36,502 nt of DNA, taken from Curtobacterium aurantiacum (GTDB lineage: Bacteria; Actinomycetota; Actinomycetes; Actinomycetales; Microbacteriaceae). The position numbers and the translations under genes were made by a program. Each line of letters begins with the position of its first letter. Within the stretch, counting starts at the first letter, position 1. A model generated the notes under the pieces. That model made no database searches. It had not been told where the DNA came from and saw nothing but the letters and a program-made list of their open reading frames with translations. Positions 6,594 to 14,703 of the stretch are shown here, one piece after another. The stretch covers positions 1-36,502 of the forward strand of contig NZ_JAHEWN010000026.1 of assembly GCF_018598555.1 (NCBI RefSeq). Reading direction: 5' to 3'.

Positions 6594-7292
6594 ATGTCGT
6601 CGTTGCGTCACCCCGTCGGGCCCGAGAAGCCGGTCGTCTACTGGCGCCGCCGGGCGCTCGTGCTCGGGGCGCTGCTGGTCGTCGTCCTGGTCGTGGTGCT
6701 CATCGTCGTCGGGCGGGGGAGCGGGGCCACGTCGGCGACGCCGAGTGCGTCGGCCTCTGCTGGTGCCGGGTCCGGTGCCGGTGCATCGTCTGATGGTTCT
6801 TCGGCCGGTTCCAGGTCCTCGCGGTCTGCTGCGCCGAAGCCGGCGGCTTCTTCCTCGGCTTCTGCGACGAAACCCGCTGCTGCCGACGGCTCGACGTGCA
6901 CGAAGGACCAGGTCGTCCTGACCCCGGTGCTCGACAAGCCGGCCTACGGCCCCACCGAGGACCCGAAGATCGCGATGTCGATCAAGAACTCCGGCACGAA
7001 CTCCTGCCACCTGGACCTCGGATCGGCGCAGCAGGTACTGACGATCAGCTCGGGCGAGGAACAGTACTGGTCGTCGAAGGACTGCCAGACCGGCGGCACG
7101 AACCAGGACGTCACGATCAAGTCCGGTCAGACACTCACGACCCCGGCGATCGCCTGGGACCGCACGCGCTCGTCCACGTCGACGTGCGACTCGTCACGGC
7201 CGGCGGTCACCGCGGGAGGCGCGAGCTACCACCTGCAGGTCGCCGTCGGGAACCTCGAGTCGAAGAGCTCGGTGCAGTTCATCCTGCAGTAG
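6594..7292 (+). CDS. Membrane-anchored extracellular protein of unknown function
   Basis: A 232-aa protein. A short cytoplasmic start with arginines (YWRRR) precedes one long hydrophobic helix (about residues 21-40). A low-complexity Ser/Ala/Gly/Pro linker follows (about 42-97), then a globular domain with four Cys and many Ser/Thr that ends LQVAVGNLESKSSVQF. The topology is a signal anchor with the C-terminal domain outside the cell. The domain has the feel of DUF4232-like secreted domains, but I cannot assign it. No lipobox is seen. ATG at 6594 is chosen because a -10 box ends just before it; a longer upstream frame lacks a signal. The gene ends before a strong shared terminator. Confidence 0.7.
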   Translation: MSSLRHPVGPEKPVVYWRRRALVLGALLVVVLVVVLIVVGRGSGATSATPSASASAGAGSGAGASSDGSSAGSRSSRSAAPKPAASSSASATKPAAADGSTCTKDQVVLTPVLDKPAYGPTEDPKIAMSIKNSGTNSCHLDLGSAQQVLTISSGEEQYWSSKDCQTGGTNQDVTIKSGQTLTTPAIAWDRTRSSTSTCDSSRPAVTAGGASYHLQVAVGNLESKSSVQFILQ

Positions 7293-7355
7293 GCGGCGGG
7301 TTCGCGGTGCCGATCCGGTCCTCCGGCTGTGCCGAGCAGAGGCGCCGGAAACAGC

Positions 7356-7391
7356 AACAGGCCCCGTCGTCCGAAGACGACGGGGCCTGTT
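7356..7391. terminator. 16-bp-stem hairpin, TTCG loop on the csp strand
   Basis: AACAGGCCCCGTCGTC (7356-7371) pairs perfectly with 7376-7391 around the loop CGAA (TTCG on the minus strand). It lies 13 nt after the csp stop on the minus strand and 63 nt after the stop of the convergent anchored-protein gene. A TTCG-capped stem that ends in TT is a classic intrinsic terminator and may serve both genes. Confidence 0.9.
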
Positions 7392-7404
7392 CAAGCTGAT
7401 GTGA

Positions 7405-7614
7405 TCAGCCGAGGACGGTGATGTTCTCCGCCTGCGGGCCCTTGCGGCCCTCGGTGATGTCGAACTCCACCTTCTGGTTCTCCTCGAGCGACTTGTAGCC
7501 GTTGCCAGCAATCGCAGAGAAGTGCGCGAAGACGTCAGCGCTGCCGTCGTCCGGGGCGATGAAGCCGAAGCCCTTTTCGTTGTTGAACCACTTGACGGTA
7601 CCGGTAGATGCCAT
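7405..7614 (-). CDS. csp: Cold-shock protein (CspA family)
   Basis: A 69-aa single cold-shock domain. It has RNP1 (KGFGFI, about residues 14-19) and RNP2 (DVFAHFSAI, about 27-35), the [10 protein letters not shown] start and the [11 protein letters not shown] end. Such proteins bind single-stranded RNA and DNA and keep mRNA unfolded. Length is normal. The ribosome-binding site AAGGAAA precedes the ATG. The approximately 280-bp upstream gap to the SseB-like gene could hold a long leader, as many csp genes have, and contains a perfect 12-bp palindrome at 7674-7685. A strong TTCG-loop terminator follows. Confidence 0.97.
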   Translation of the reverse strand: MASTGTVKWFNNEKGFGFIAPDDGSADVFAHFSAIAGNGYKSLEENQKVEFDITEGRKGPQAENITVLG

Positions 7615-7673
7615 GATGGCGTTTCCTTAGCTTTCTTGCTTCCGCCAAGGTGCAGATGCACCGACGGAGACCC

Positions 7674-7685
7674 CGACGTACGTCG
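7674..7685. promoter_or_regulatory. 12-bp palindrome in the csp upstream region
   Basis: CGACGTACGTCG is perfectly self-complementary and lies 60-71 bp upstream of the csp start, flanked by CCC and by GGGG a little further on. It could be a regulator site or a leader hairpin. The other sequence in 7615-7894 shows no clear promoter or riboswitch. Confidence 0.25.
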
Positions 7686-7894
7686 ACGGGGGTAATGCGC
7701 CACGCGGGCAGGTGCCGGCGGGACGGGTTCGGGGTCAGGCCTGTCGGCCAGTGACCCTGGGGCCCGGGTTGAGGGGCAAACCACCTCGCCCGGACGTTGA
7801 GCGCCGCCGAAGCGGTTCCATCAGGCTAGCGTGCTCTGGGCCGACTGGCTACCCGTGCGTCACGGAACGACGAAAATCTGGTGGAATTGAGCTG

Positions 7895-8278
7895 ATGGCA
7901 GACAAGGAACAGCGCTTCCGGAGCGAACAGCTCGAGGAAGCCCTCGCGAAGCAGGACGTCGCTGCGGTGGCGTTCGCGCTCCGCCACGACATCGTGATCG
8001 TCCCCCGACTCGTCACCGGCAAGAAGGACATGCAGGTGCGGGTGTTCGGCCGTGAGGGGTCGGACAAGCGCATCCTGCTGCTGTTCTCGTCGGCGGACGC
8101 CTACACGGCGATGGTGCCGGACGAGAAGATCCGGCAGGTCATGGTCTACGACGGGCCGCGGCTCGAGGAGTTCCTGGCCGCCCACCTCGACATGCTCGAA
8201 GGCGTGTTCTTCGACATCGCCGGCCCGCACACGATGCAGGCCGCGCCGGCGGACCTGCTGGCCGCTTTGCGCGCGTAG
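7895..8278 (+). CDS. SseB-like N-terminal domain protein
   Basis: A 127-aa protein resembling the SseB N-terminal domain found in many actinobacterial hypothetical proteins. It has a helix with ALAKQDVAAVAFAL, a strand DIVIVPRLV, FSSADAYTAMVPDEKIRQVM, and a final segment GVFFDIAGPHTMQAAPADL. The family function is unknown; no catalytic residues are obvious. The ATG at 7895 is chosen because recognisable sequence begins there; the open frame reaches back to 7712 without coding features. The stop at 8278 is 4 bp from the convergent radA stop. Confidence 0.7.
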   Translation: MADKEQRFRSEQLEEALAKQDVAAVAFALRHDIVIVPRLVTGKKDMQVRVFGREGSDKRILLLFSSADAYTAMVPDEKIRQVMVYDGPRLEEFLAAHLDMLEGVFFDIAGPHTMQAAPADLLAALRA

Positions 8279-8282
8279 CGCC

Positions 8283-9644
8283 TCAGAACGCGCGGTCGAG
8301 CTCGCGTTCGCGCGGGGACTGCGTCATCGAGAACGCCACACGCAGGGCTTCGCGCAGGTGCCCGGAGTCCGAGCCGAGCACGGTCGTGAACCCGAGGCGG
8401 GTGGCCTCGTTCACGCGCTGCTTCGTGCCCGTGGCCGGACGGATCTCGCCGGCGAGGCTGATCTCGCCGACGGCCGCGAGGGTGTGCGGGTACGGACGGT
8501 CTCGTGCGGCGCTCGCGAGGGCCAGTGCGATCGCCAGGTCGGCGCCGGGCTCCGTGAGCTTCATGCCGCCCACCGTGGACACGTAGACGTCGGCGTCCGA
8601 CAGCTTGAGGCCGGCACGGCGTTCGAGGACCGCGAGCAGCATCGCGACGCGCGAGGCATCGACACCGTTCACGACCCGGCGGGGCTGCGGTGCCGAGCTC
8701 GGGACGATGAGGGCCTGCACCTCGACCGGCAGCGCGCGGCGCCCCTCGAGTGCGACGGTGACGCAGGTGCCGGACACCGGGGTGGCGTTCTTCGACATGA
8801 AGAGGCCGCTCGGGTCCGGGACCTCGTGGATGCCGTCGCCGCCCATGTCGAAGCACCCGACCTCGTCGGTGGGGCCGAAGCGGTTCTTGAGTGCCCGGAC
8901 GAAGCGCAGCGCGGTCTGCCGGTCGCCCTCGAAGTGGCAGACGACGTCGACCAGGTGCTCCAGGAGCCGCGGGCCGGCGATGGTGCCGTCCTTCGTGACG
9001 TGGCCGACGATGAGGACGGGCAGGGCGCGGTCCTTCGCGATGCGGATCAGGGTCGAGGCGACCTCGCGCACCTGGGATGTACCGCCGGCGATGCCGTCGA
9101 TCGAGCTCGATGAGATGGTCTGCACGGAGTCGGCGATGAGCAGGTCGGGCTGCACCTGGTCGATCTGGCCGATGATGACGCCGAGGTCCACTTCGCTCGC
9201 CAGGTACAGGTCGTCGTGCATCGCCCCGGTGCGTTCGGCACGGAGTCGGACCTGGTCGACGGACTCTTCGGCGCTGACGTAGAGGACGCGCTTGCCCGAG
9301 GCTGCGGCTCGCGACGCGACCTCGAGCAGCAGGGTCGACTTGCCGACACCCGGCTCGCCGCTGAGCAGGACCGCCGCACCCGGCACCACGCCGCCGCCGA
9401 GCACGCGGTCGAACTCGCCGATGCCGGTCTGCCAGCGCTGCACGGAGGTGCCGCGGGCTTCGGTGATCGGTCGCGCGGCCCGTGCGCCGGTGACGGCGAC
9501 CGCCGAGGTGCCCCGGGTGCTCGCCGACGCCGCGGAGCTGTCTTCGACGGTGCCCCAGGTCTGGCACTCACCGCACCGGCCGACCCACTTGATGCTGGTC
9601 CAGCCGCACTCGGTGCAACGGTAGAGGGACTGCGGGCGCGCCAT
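8283..9644 (-). CDS. radA: DNA repair protein RadA
   Basis: A 453-aa RecA-like ATPase that drives branch migration of recombination intermediates. The N-terminal zinc finger is C10, C13, C24, C27. Walker A is GEPGVGKST (96-104) and Walker B lies at about 167-172 (DLLIAD). The RadA-specific KNRFG motif is at 253-257, followed by a Lon-protease-like C-terminal domain with the GMKLTEPGADLAIALALAS segment. Length is normal. The start MARPQSLYRC at 9644 fits all relatives; a longer upstream frame exists. It lies 10 bp downstream of the SGNH-hydrolase gene on the same strand, so they are probably co-transcribed. This is a chromosomal housekeeping gene. Confidence 0.97.
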   Translation of the reverse strand: MARPQSLYRCTECGWTSIKWVGRCGECQTWGTVEDSSAASASTRGTSAVAVTGARAARPITEARGTSVQRWQTGIGEFDRVLGGGVVPGAAVLLSGEPGVGKSTLLLEVASRAAASGKRVLYVSAEESVDQVRLRAERTGAMHDDLYLASEVDLGVIIGQIDQVQPDLLIADSVQTISSSSIDGIAGGTSQVREVASTLIRIAKDRALPVLIVGHVTKDGTIAGPRLLEHLVDVVCHFEGDRQTALRFVRALKNRFGPTDEVGCFDMGGDGIHEVPDPSGLFMSKNATPVSGTCVTVALEGRRALPVEVQALIVPSSAPQPRRVVNGVDASRVAMLLAVLERRAGLKLSDADVYVSTVGGMKLTEPGADLAIALALASAARDRPYPHTLAAVGEISLAGEIRPATGTKQRVNEATRLGFTTVLGSDSGHLREALRVAFSMTQSPRERELDRAF

Positions 9645-9654
9645 GTCGTCGAGG

Positions 9655-10662
9655 CTAGGCCGTACGGCCGACATCACCGGCGCGGTCGTCCGGCTCGTCG
9701 GGTCCGCTTGGTTCGTCCGACTCGTGTCGGTCGTCGGGCAGCGCGATCGACCCGGTCATCCGGTGGCGCAGGCGCTCGACCGGCCCCGGACCCTGGCGGG
9801 AGGCGTGGTCGAGTGCCTCGGCGCCGTCGGTGTCCTGCTCGGCGCGGGCGTTCGCCACCGCCCCGGCTTCGCGACCGAGGTTCTCGGCCTCACGCACCGA
9901 CAGGTAGTGGCGGATCGCCGCCACCGTGTCGACCCGCGCGTCGACCGCCGGTTCGAACGCGCTCGCCCAGACCTCGTAGCCGCGGTCGTTCGGGTGGAAC
10001 AGGTCGCCGTAGCTGTTGAAGAAGGTGCGGCGGACCCCGACGCGCTTCGTGATGGTGTGCAGCGGAGCCACGGTCAGCCCGAACTCGTCGGCCACCCGGT
10101 GCACGATCTCGTTCGCCACCGCCACCTTGCGCTCCCGGTCCGGCACGAACATGCACGGCAGCTCGGCCACCACGGCGTGCGAGGGGACCGCACCGTAGAT
10201 CGCCCGGATGTTCCGCTCGAACTTGTCCGGGTCGAAGTCGGCGATGTCGTTCGCCCCGATCGACACCGTGCAGATGTCGGGCGCGTAGTGCCGGAGCTTC
10301 GGCAGCTGATCACGCTTCGCGCCCCACGTGGTCGAGCCGGAGACGCTGAGGTTCACCACCCGGACCGACATGTGGGAACGGTGCCGGATGCGCCGCGCGA
10401 GCAGCCCCACGTAGCCGCGGCCGGGCGCGGTAGCACCGACCCCCTGCGCTGCCGAGTCACCGATCGCCACGTAGAGCAGCTGCCCCTCGTGCTGCTGTCG
10501 TTCGCGCCACCAGTCGGCGTGGATCGGGAGCATGTCGACGACCCGTTGCGCCGCTGCCCGTTGGCCCTTCACGCCGGCGCGGGCACCGACGGCTGCGGCA
10601 CCGACGACGCCGAGGCTGCCGACGACGGAGGTGAGGAGTGCGATGAGCGTGCGGGATCTCAT
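9655..10662 (-). CDS. SGNH/GDSL-type esterase or lipase with N-terminal membrane segment
   Basis: A 335-aa protein. Residues 1-28 form a signal peptide or anchor (RSRTLIALLTSVVGSLGVV). The SGNH blocks are present: block I GDSAAQG with Ser70, a conserved Gly/Ser in VSGSTTW, block III GAND (136-139), and block V DLFHPND with Asp220 and His223. The hydrolase domain ends near 255, followed by a long charged, probably disordered tail (about 265-335). Such enzymes cleave esters outside the cell; the substrate is unknown. The start at 10662 is chosen because it begins the signal sequence. It precedes radA by 10 bp. Confidence 0.85.
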   Translation of the reverse strand: MRSRTLIALLTSVVGSLGVVGAAAVGARAGVKGQRAAAQRVVDMLPIHADWWRERQQHEGQLLYVAIGDSAAQGVGATAPGRGYVGLLARRIRHRSHMSVRVVNLSVSGSTTWGAKRDQLPKLRHYAPDICTVSIGANDIADFDPDKFERNIRAIYGAVPSHAVVAELPCMFVPDRERKVAVANEIVHRVADEFGLTVAPLHTITKRVGVRRTFFNSYGDLFHPNDRGYEVWASAFEPAVDARVDTVAAIRHYLSVREAENLGREAGAVANARAEQDTDGAEALDHASRQGPGPVERLRHRMTGSIALPDDRHESDEPSGPDEPDDRAGDVGRTA

Positions 10663-10792
10663 GCCGTGGACGGTACGCCCGCCGGTCTTGCCGGAGACGA
10701 GGAGGACCTGTGGGTGTGGGGAAAGCCCTGCAGGTGACCGCCTGTGGAGGGGGAGCGGACCCGGGGTGTCATCACGGGCCTCCCGGATCGTG

Positions 10793-10798
10793 TAAACT
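10793..10798 (+). promoter_or_regulatory. -10 box of tRNA-Ser
   Basis: TAAACT ends 7 nt before the first tRNA base, the expected spacing for a transcript that starts close to the mature 5' end. No strong -35 box is seen. Confidence 0.5.
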
Positions 10799-10805
10799 CT
10801 TTCCC

Positions 10806-10895
10806 GGTACCGTGTCCGAGCGGCCGAAGGATCATGTCTCGAAAACATGTGTGGGGGCAACTCCACCGTGGGTTCAAATCCCACCGGTACCGCCA
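10806..10895 (+). tRNA. tRNA-Ser (anticodon CGA)
   Basis: The acceptor stem GGTACCG (10806-10812) pairs with CGGTACC (10885-10891), followed by discriminator G and an encoded CCA (10893-10895). The anticodon stem is CATGT/ACATG around loop CTCGAAA, giving anticodon CGA at 10840-10842, which reads the UCG codon. A long variable arm (GTGGGGGCAACTCCAC region) marks a type II tRNA, as expected for Ser. The T arm contains GGTTCAAATCC. It is followed by a strong terminator. Confidence 0.97.
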
Positions 10896-10905
10896 GTAAC
10901 ACGAC

Positions 10906-10937
10906 GAAGAGCCCCCGGTTTCGGCCGGGGGCTCTTC
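10906..10937 (+). terminator. Intrinsic terminator of tRNA-Ser
   Basis: GAAGAGCCCCCGG (10906-10918) pairs perfectly with CCGGGGGCTCTTC (10925-10937) around a 6-nt loop, 11 nt after the tRNA, and is followed by TCGTTTCC. The 10938-11070 gap to the convergent exonuclease gene shows nothing else. Confidence 0.9.
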
Positions 10938-11070
10938 TCGTTTCCCGAGGATCAACGACGCGATCGCGTCAGTTCTGGCGTGTGGGAGAAGCGTTGCGCT
11001 CCCTCCGTCCGGCCGAAACCTCCGTGTGGAACGCTCAGGTGTTCGAGTTGCCCTGGGTCAGTAAGCCCCT

Positions 11071-12663
11071 TCAGTGAGCTGCAGCGTACGCGTCGAACAC
11101 GTGCTTCGGGAGTCGACCCCGGACGCCCACTTCGAGCCCGGCCGAGACGGCCCACGCTCGGACAGCCGACGGAGACGCTGCCTTCAGCGGGTCGGATGTC
11201 GAGACCAGGCTGGGTGAGGCCTTCGCGGTGGCCGTCGCCGAGCTGGACACTGCGGGCTGGAGGTGCCGCAACAACACCTCGAACGTGTCCGGGTGCACGC
11301 GACGCGTGTCGAGTTCGGTCGCCTTGGCGAACTTCCCGCCGGAGAAGGACCCGTCCGTGACCAGCATGGCGGTCAGCCGGGACACTGCACCGACGACACG
11401 AACGCCGAGCTCCTCGGATCGCTGCTCGAGTCGCGCACGTTGGCGTTCGTCGCATCCGGTGAAGACGACCTTGTCCCCGACGCGGAGCGGTTCCCCGTGT
11501 GGCCACGGGGTCGGTAGCGCGCCCAAGCCTGCGCTCAACCGGGCATGACGAGCGGCATCAGCGCGGTCGAGGACTCGCTTCACCTTCGTCTCCGCGACGC
11601 CCAGGAGCGACGCGATGCTCCGCAGTTCACGGCGCTCGTCGTGCGAGACCCGTCCGTCGTCGACCGCCCGGTGCGCCAGCGCCAGGAGGAACGATTCGTG
11701 CGCCGCACTGATGTCTGCCGAGGACAGCTCGTACTCAGCGCACAGCTCCTGCAGGGCCACTGACTCAGCATCGGAGATGTCGCCGTCCTCGAGGGCGTCG
11801 AAGAGCATCTCGAGGTACGCCGTCGACCCGACGGGTGCTCCTTCCTCGAGTACTTCGAGGAGGGACATCGCGGTGAGCTGTTCGAGCAACGGGGGAGCGG
11901 TGGGACGTGGCGGGGCGGTCCGTGCAGGACGTCTGCCGACGGACGCCCCGTCGACGCGCGGCCCCTTGGCGGGCGGCGAAGCAGACCGTGACGGCGACCG
12001 AGACGGACCAGACGGCCACCGCGTGCTCCTCGCGACGTCCTGCGCCTCGATCAGCACAGGATCCGCACCACCGTTCAGCCCGACGTAGGCACCGAGCAGC
12101 CCCGCGGCGGCTCTCGCATCGCCGAGCGCAGAGTGCGCGTCGTCGAGCCGGACGCCGACCGCCCAGCAGCAGTCGGCGAGTCGGCGCCGGTCCATGTCCG
12201 GCAGGTACGCGTAGCTGGCATCGAGCGTGCAGTACGCAGCGATCCACGGCACGTCCCAGCCGGCGCTCTTCAACTCGTTCCGGAGGAACGCCAGGTCGAA
12301 CTTGGCGTTGTGCGCGACGACGGCGAGCCCCGAGAGACGTGCGACGACCGTGCCGGCGACCTCGGCGAAACGCGGTTGACCGACGATGTCGGCCTGCCTG
12401 ATGCCGTGGATGTGGGTTGCCCCGACGGGTCCTTCAGGATCGACTCGGGTCACCCATTCGTCGACGACTGCGCCTGCTGCGTCGAGCCGCACGATCGCAA
12501 CCTCGAGGACGCGGTCCCGCTGCGGTGAGAGCCCGGTCGTCTCCACGTCGACGACTGCGAAAGCGGGCGCGCCGGCGCTCACGGTCGTCTGTGCAGACGC
12601 TGGCGCTACCGGGTGCTTGGCCGAACGTGCCCGACGCCCGAACAGCCAGTTGAACAGTCCCAC
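11071..12663 (-). CDS. Composite DnaQ-type exonuclease with TerB-like, BRCT and Lsr2-like domains
   Basis: A 530-aa multidomain protein. Residues 35-195 form a DEDDh 3'-5' exonuclease: D39 and E41 (VDVETTG), D123 (AHNAKFD), H177 and D182 (DDAHSALGDA). A Pro/Arg/Ser-rich linker follows (about 212-258). Residues 280-375 look like the acidic helical TerB-like fold (LEDGDISDAES, then VDDGRVSHDERREL). Residues about 393-470 look like a BRCT domain (LRVGDKVVFTG, then LVTDGSFSGGKFAKATEL). The last 38 residues (493-530) closely resemble the DNA-binding domain of the nucleoid protein Lsr2: a VRAWAVSAGLEV helix, the minor-groove motif RGR (515-517), then LPKHVFDAYAAAH. All four exonuclease acids are present, so it should be active. 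A DNA-repair role is likely; the Lsr2-like end may target AT-rich DNA. Transcribed alone. Confidence 0.85.
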   Translation of the reverse strand: MGLFNWLFGRRARSAKHPVAPASAQTTVSAGAPAFAVVDVETTGLSPQRDRVLEVAIVRLDAAGAVVDEWVTRVDPEGPVGATHIHGIRQADIVGQPRFAEVAGTVVARLSGLAVVAHNAKFDLAFLRNELKSAGWDVPWIAAYCTLDASYAYLPDMDRRRLADCCWAVGVRLDDAHSALGDARAAAGLLGAYVGLNGGADPVLIEAQDVARSTRWPSGPSRSPSRSASPPAKGPRVDGASVGRRPARTAPPRPTAPPLLEQLTAMSLLEVLEEGAPVGSTAYLEMLFDALEDGDISDAESVALQELCAEYELSSADISAAHESFLLALAHRAVDDGRVSHDERRELRSIASLLGVAETKVKRVLDRADAARHARLSAGLGALPTPWPHGEPLRVGDKVVFTGCDERQRARLEQRSEELGVRVVGAVSRLTAMLVTDGSFSGGKFAKATELDTRRVHPDTFEVLLRHLQPAVSSSATATAKASPSLVSTSDPLKAASPSAVRAWAVSAGLEVGVRGRLPKHVFDAYAAAH

Positions 12664-12837
12664 CGATGCCTTCTTCCACCCCGCCGCGACGGATGCTCGC
12701 GGGGAACGGGAGCGTCGCGGTCTTCCACCTCACGCTAGAAGACAGCCGCCGGCACGGGGAACGATCGGGCGTCCCCAGAAGAGGGGCCAGTGTTCGGCCT
12801 GGCTATTCCGGAGGGATCCGAAGGTGGGCCCGCATCG

Positions 12838-13551
12838 TCAGAACTGCCGGTTCGCCACATCCGCCCGGTGCGACACCGCCAGTATGTCCCGCAGCCGCTC
12901 GGCGGGCAATGGTGCTCCCTGATCGGCCAGGTAGTCCGCCGCAAACCCCTCGGCACTCGCCGCGTAGATGCCCGTGTAGGCCCCGGACTCCGGCTCCAAG
13001 CGCCATGACTCGGCCAGGGTCCCGGCGTCCACGGTGTCGAACCCGAGCAGCTGCACGATCTCGGCGACCACGGCCTTCGCCTGCTCGTCGTCGCCCGCGA
13101 TCGGCAGCGCCGTGCGGGGCGTGGAGCCGGCGAGGTTCGGGATGTGGTGCACGACGATGTTGTTGAACGCCTTGACGATCCGGGTGCCGGGCAGGAGCGT
13201 CTGCTCGTACTCCGCCGTGGTCGTCGCGAGGCTGTCGAGCTGCTCGATCCGGCCGTCGCGACCCGGGTAGTAGTTACCCGTCGACAGCACGGTCCGCCCG
13301 GCGAAGGCGTCCAGGTCGGGGGCGAGTGCCGGGTAGGCAGTGAGCGGAATGGCGAGGACGGGCACGTCGCCGAACTCGACGGCCTGTCGCACGGTGCCGG
13401 CCTGGGCCCGCGGGCCGAGCTCGGCGACGAGGTCCTGCAGCGACTCGGGGCCGCGCGAGTTCGCGATGAGGACGTCGAGGTCGGCGGCGACGGCCAGGCG
13501 TGCGATCGCGGTGCCGATGGCTCCGCTGCCGATGATGCCGATGCGGTTCAT
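12838..13551 (-). CDS. NADPH-binding reductase (F420-dependent NADP oxidoreductase-like)
   Basis: A 237-aa protein. It opens with a Rossmann motif, IGIIGSGAIGTA (GxGxxG at residues 8-13), and has NSR at 31-33 where the 2'-phosphate of NADP is normally held. The layout (VLAIPLTAYPAL, LSTGNYYPGRDG, VKAFNNI, then PIAGDDEQAKAVVAEIVQLLGFDTVDAG) matches the family that includes NADPH:F420 oxidoreductase and its many uncharacterised relatives. A quinone or other small-molecule reductase activity is possible. ATG at 13551 has an AAAGGG site. It lies 27 bp downstream of a TetR gene, so the pair is probably one operon under that regulator. Confidence 0.8.
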   Translation of the reverse strand: MNRIGIIGSGAIGTAIARLAVAADLDVLIANSRGPESLQDLVAELGPRAQAGTVRQAVEFGDVPVLAIPLTAYPALAPDLDAFAGRTVLSTGNYYPGRDGRIEQLDSLATTTAEYEQTLLPGTRIVKAFNNIVVHHIPNLAGSTPRTALPIAGDDEQAKAVVAEIVQLLGFDTVDAGTLAESWRLEPESGAYTGIYAASAEGFAADYLADQGAPLPAERLRDILAVSHRADVANRQF

Positions 13552-13578
13552 GTGGTGCCCTTTCAACAGTGGTGGAGG

Positions 13579-14208
13579 TCAGGGGAGAGCAGGGGCTTCC
13601 CAGCCGCGCCGCGACAGGGCGGAGAGCGCGGCGGAGGACGAGTGGTCGGCCATCGCGGCACCCCGGACCCAGCTGGTGGCCAGCGCAGCGAGGAACAGGT
13701 CCCGCGCGCGGACGTCGGCGCGCGCACGACCGGAGCGCTGCGCGGCGCGGAGGAACTCGTCCGTGGTGGTGATGAACCCCTGGCACGTCATGGCCAGCGG
13801 CGACGAGTCGGACGACGCGGCGGCACGGAGCGGTTCGGGCAGCCCGTCGAACGTGCCGGCCCACTCGGTGACCGCGTCGAGCCAGCCGTGCAGGGCGTCG
13901 GCGGCGTCCACGGAGCCGTCACGCAGTGCTTCGCGGCGGGCCACCAGCTCCTCGTCGCGCGCGGCGAGGAGCCCGGCGAGCAGGGCCTCGCGCGTGGGGA
14001 AGTGCCGGTACAGGGTGCCGGCGCCGACGCCGGCCCGCTTGGCGATCGCGTCGAGCGATCCGGACACGCCCTGCTCGGTGAACGCCCGCTCCGCGACCCG
14101 CAGGATGTGGTCCCGGTTCCGCAGCGCGTCAGCGCGCGCGGGACGCGGCGGACGCGGGGAGTGCGGTGAACGCGGGGCGCGCCCGGCGGGAGCGGTCTGC
14201 TCGGGCAT
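13579..14208 (-). CDS. TetR-family repressor
   Basis: A 209-aa protein. After a Pro/Arg-rich start, residues 30-75 form the TetR helix-turn-helix (RDHILRVAERAFTEQGV, then LDAIAKRAGVGAGTLYRHFPTREALLAG). The rest is the variable ligand-binding domain. It heads an operon with the NADP-binding reductase. Two near-identical 13-bp palindromes lie 31-75 bp upstream of its start and are the probable binding sites, so it should repress itself and the reductase until an inducer binds. The inducer is unknown. Confidence 0.88.
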   Translation of the reverse strand: MPEQTAPAGRAPRSPHSPRPPRPARADALRNRDHILRVAERAFTEQGVSGSLDAIAKRAGVGAGTLYRHFPTREALLAGLLAARDEELVARREALRDGSVDAADALHGWLDAVTEWAGTFDGLPEPLRAAASSDSSPLAMTCQGFITTTDEFLRAAQRSGRARADVRARDLFLAALATSWVRGAAMADHSSSAALSALSRRGWEAPALP

Positions 14209-14237
14209 GGCGGGCCTCCAGGCTGTGGCGTCGGGAA

Positions 14238-14284
14238 ACGGAGAAGCTCTCCGGAATCACCACAGTACAGGAGACCTTCTCCGT
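14238..14284. promoter_or_regulatory. Double TetR operator
   Basis: GGAGAAGCTCTCC (14240-14252) and GGAGACCTTCTCC (14270-14282) are nearly the reverse complement of each other: GGAGAAGCTCTCC against GGAGAAGGTCTCC, with one mismatch. Each is almost palindromic, and they are 30 bp apart. The outer bases extend the match to a 9-bp inverted repeat, ACGGAGAAG (14238-14246) and CTTCTCCGT (14276-14284). They lie just upstream of the TetR gene start (14208), where they could cover its promoter. Confidence 0.65.
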
Positions 14285-14312
14285 TTCGTCGCTGCAGCGC
14301 GACGCCCAGGCG

Positions 14313-14654
14313 TCAGGACTCCTCGGCAGCCTCCGCCGCGTCCGCCAGGTCCGTCCGCGTGTTCGCGTGGATCGGCTCGCTGTGCCCGAAGGTCTTCGCG
14401 GCGGCGCGCAGTCGCCCGACGAACTCCCCGTTGTCCATCTCGAGTTCGTCCTCTTCCGCGTCCTCGATGACGATCTCGCTCGAGGGCCCGATGAGGATCT
14501 TCGTGGTGGTCATCGTCCCGTCGTCGGCGACGGCGGGCACGTCGACGGTGTCCGCTCGGTCCCCGCCTGCGAGGGCCGCGGCGTACTCGATCACGGCGTC
14601 GGCGACGTCGTCACCGACCAGGATCGTGGTGGCGTCGTAGTGGATGTGCTTCAT
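14313..14654 (-). CDS. Conserved-looking acidic protein, unknown function
   Basis: A 113-aa, strongly acidic, soluble protein. It begins MKHIHYDATTILVGDDVADAVI and ends in an Ala/Glu-rich tail (DLADAAEAAEES). The middle contains a strand-rich segment with TTTKILIGPSSEIVI and an EDELEMDNGEFVGRLR acidic patch. No family was recognised. The start at 14654 has an AAGGAGC site; a longer frame begins at 14681. It lies alone between the TetR operators and an unrelated two-gene unit. Confidence 0.65.
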   Translation of the reverse strand: MKHIHYDATTILVGDDVADAVIEYAAALAGGDRADTVDVPAVADDGTMTTTKILIGPSSEIVIEDAEEDELEMDNGEFVGRLRAAAKTFGHSEPIHANTRTDLADAAEAAEES

Positions 14655-14703
14655 CGCGTGCTCCTTCCCGAACCCATACAAACGCGCGGCGCGGGAACGG
14701 GCT

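Noticed and set aside
8278..8283. Unusual 4-bp gap between convergent SseB-like and radA stops
   Set aside because: Tight convergent ends are ordinary in dense actinobacterial genomes.
10806..10895. tRNA-Ser as an integration site of a genomic island
   Set aside because: I saw no second copy of its 3' end in the window and no integrase; the flanking genes look like core genome.
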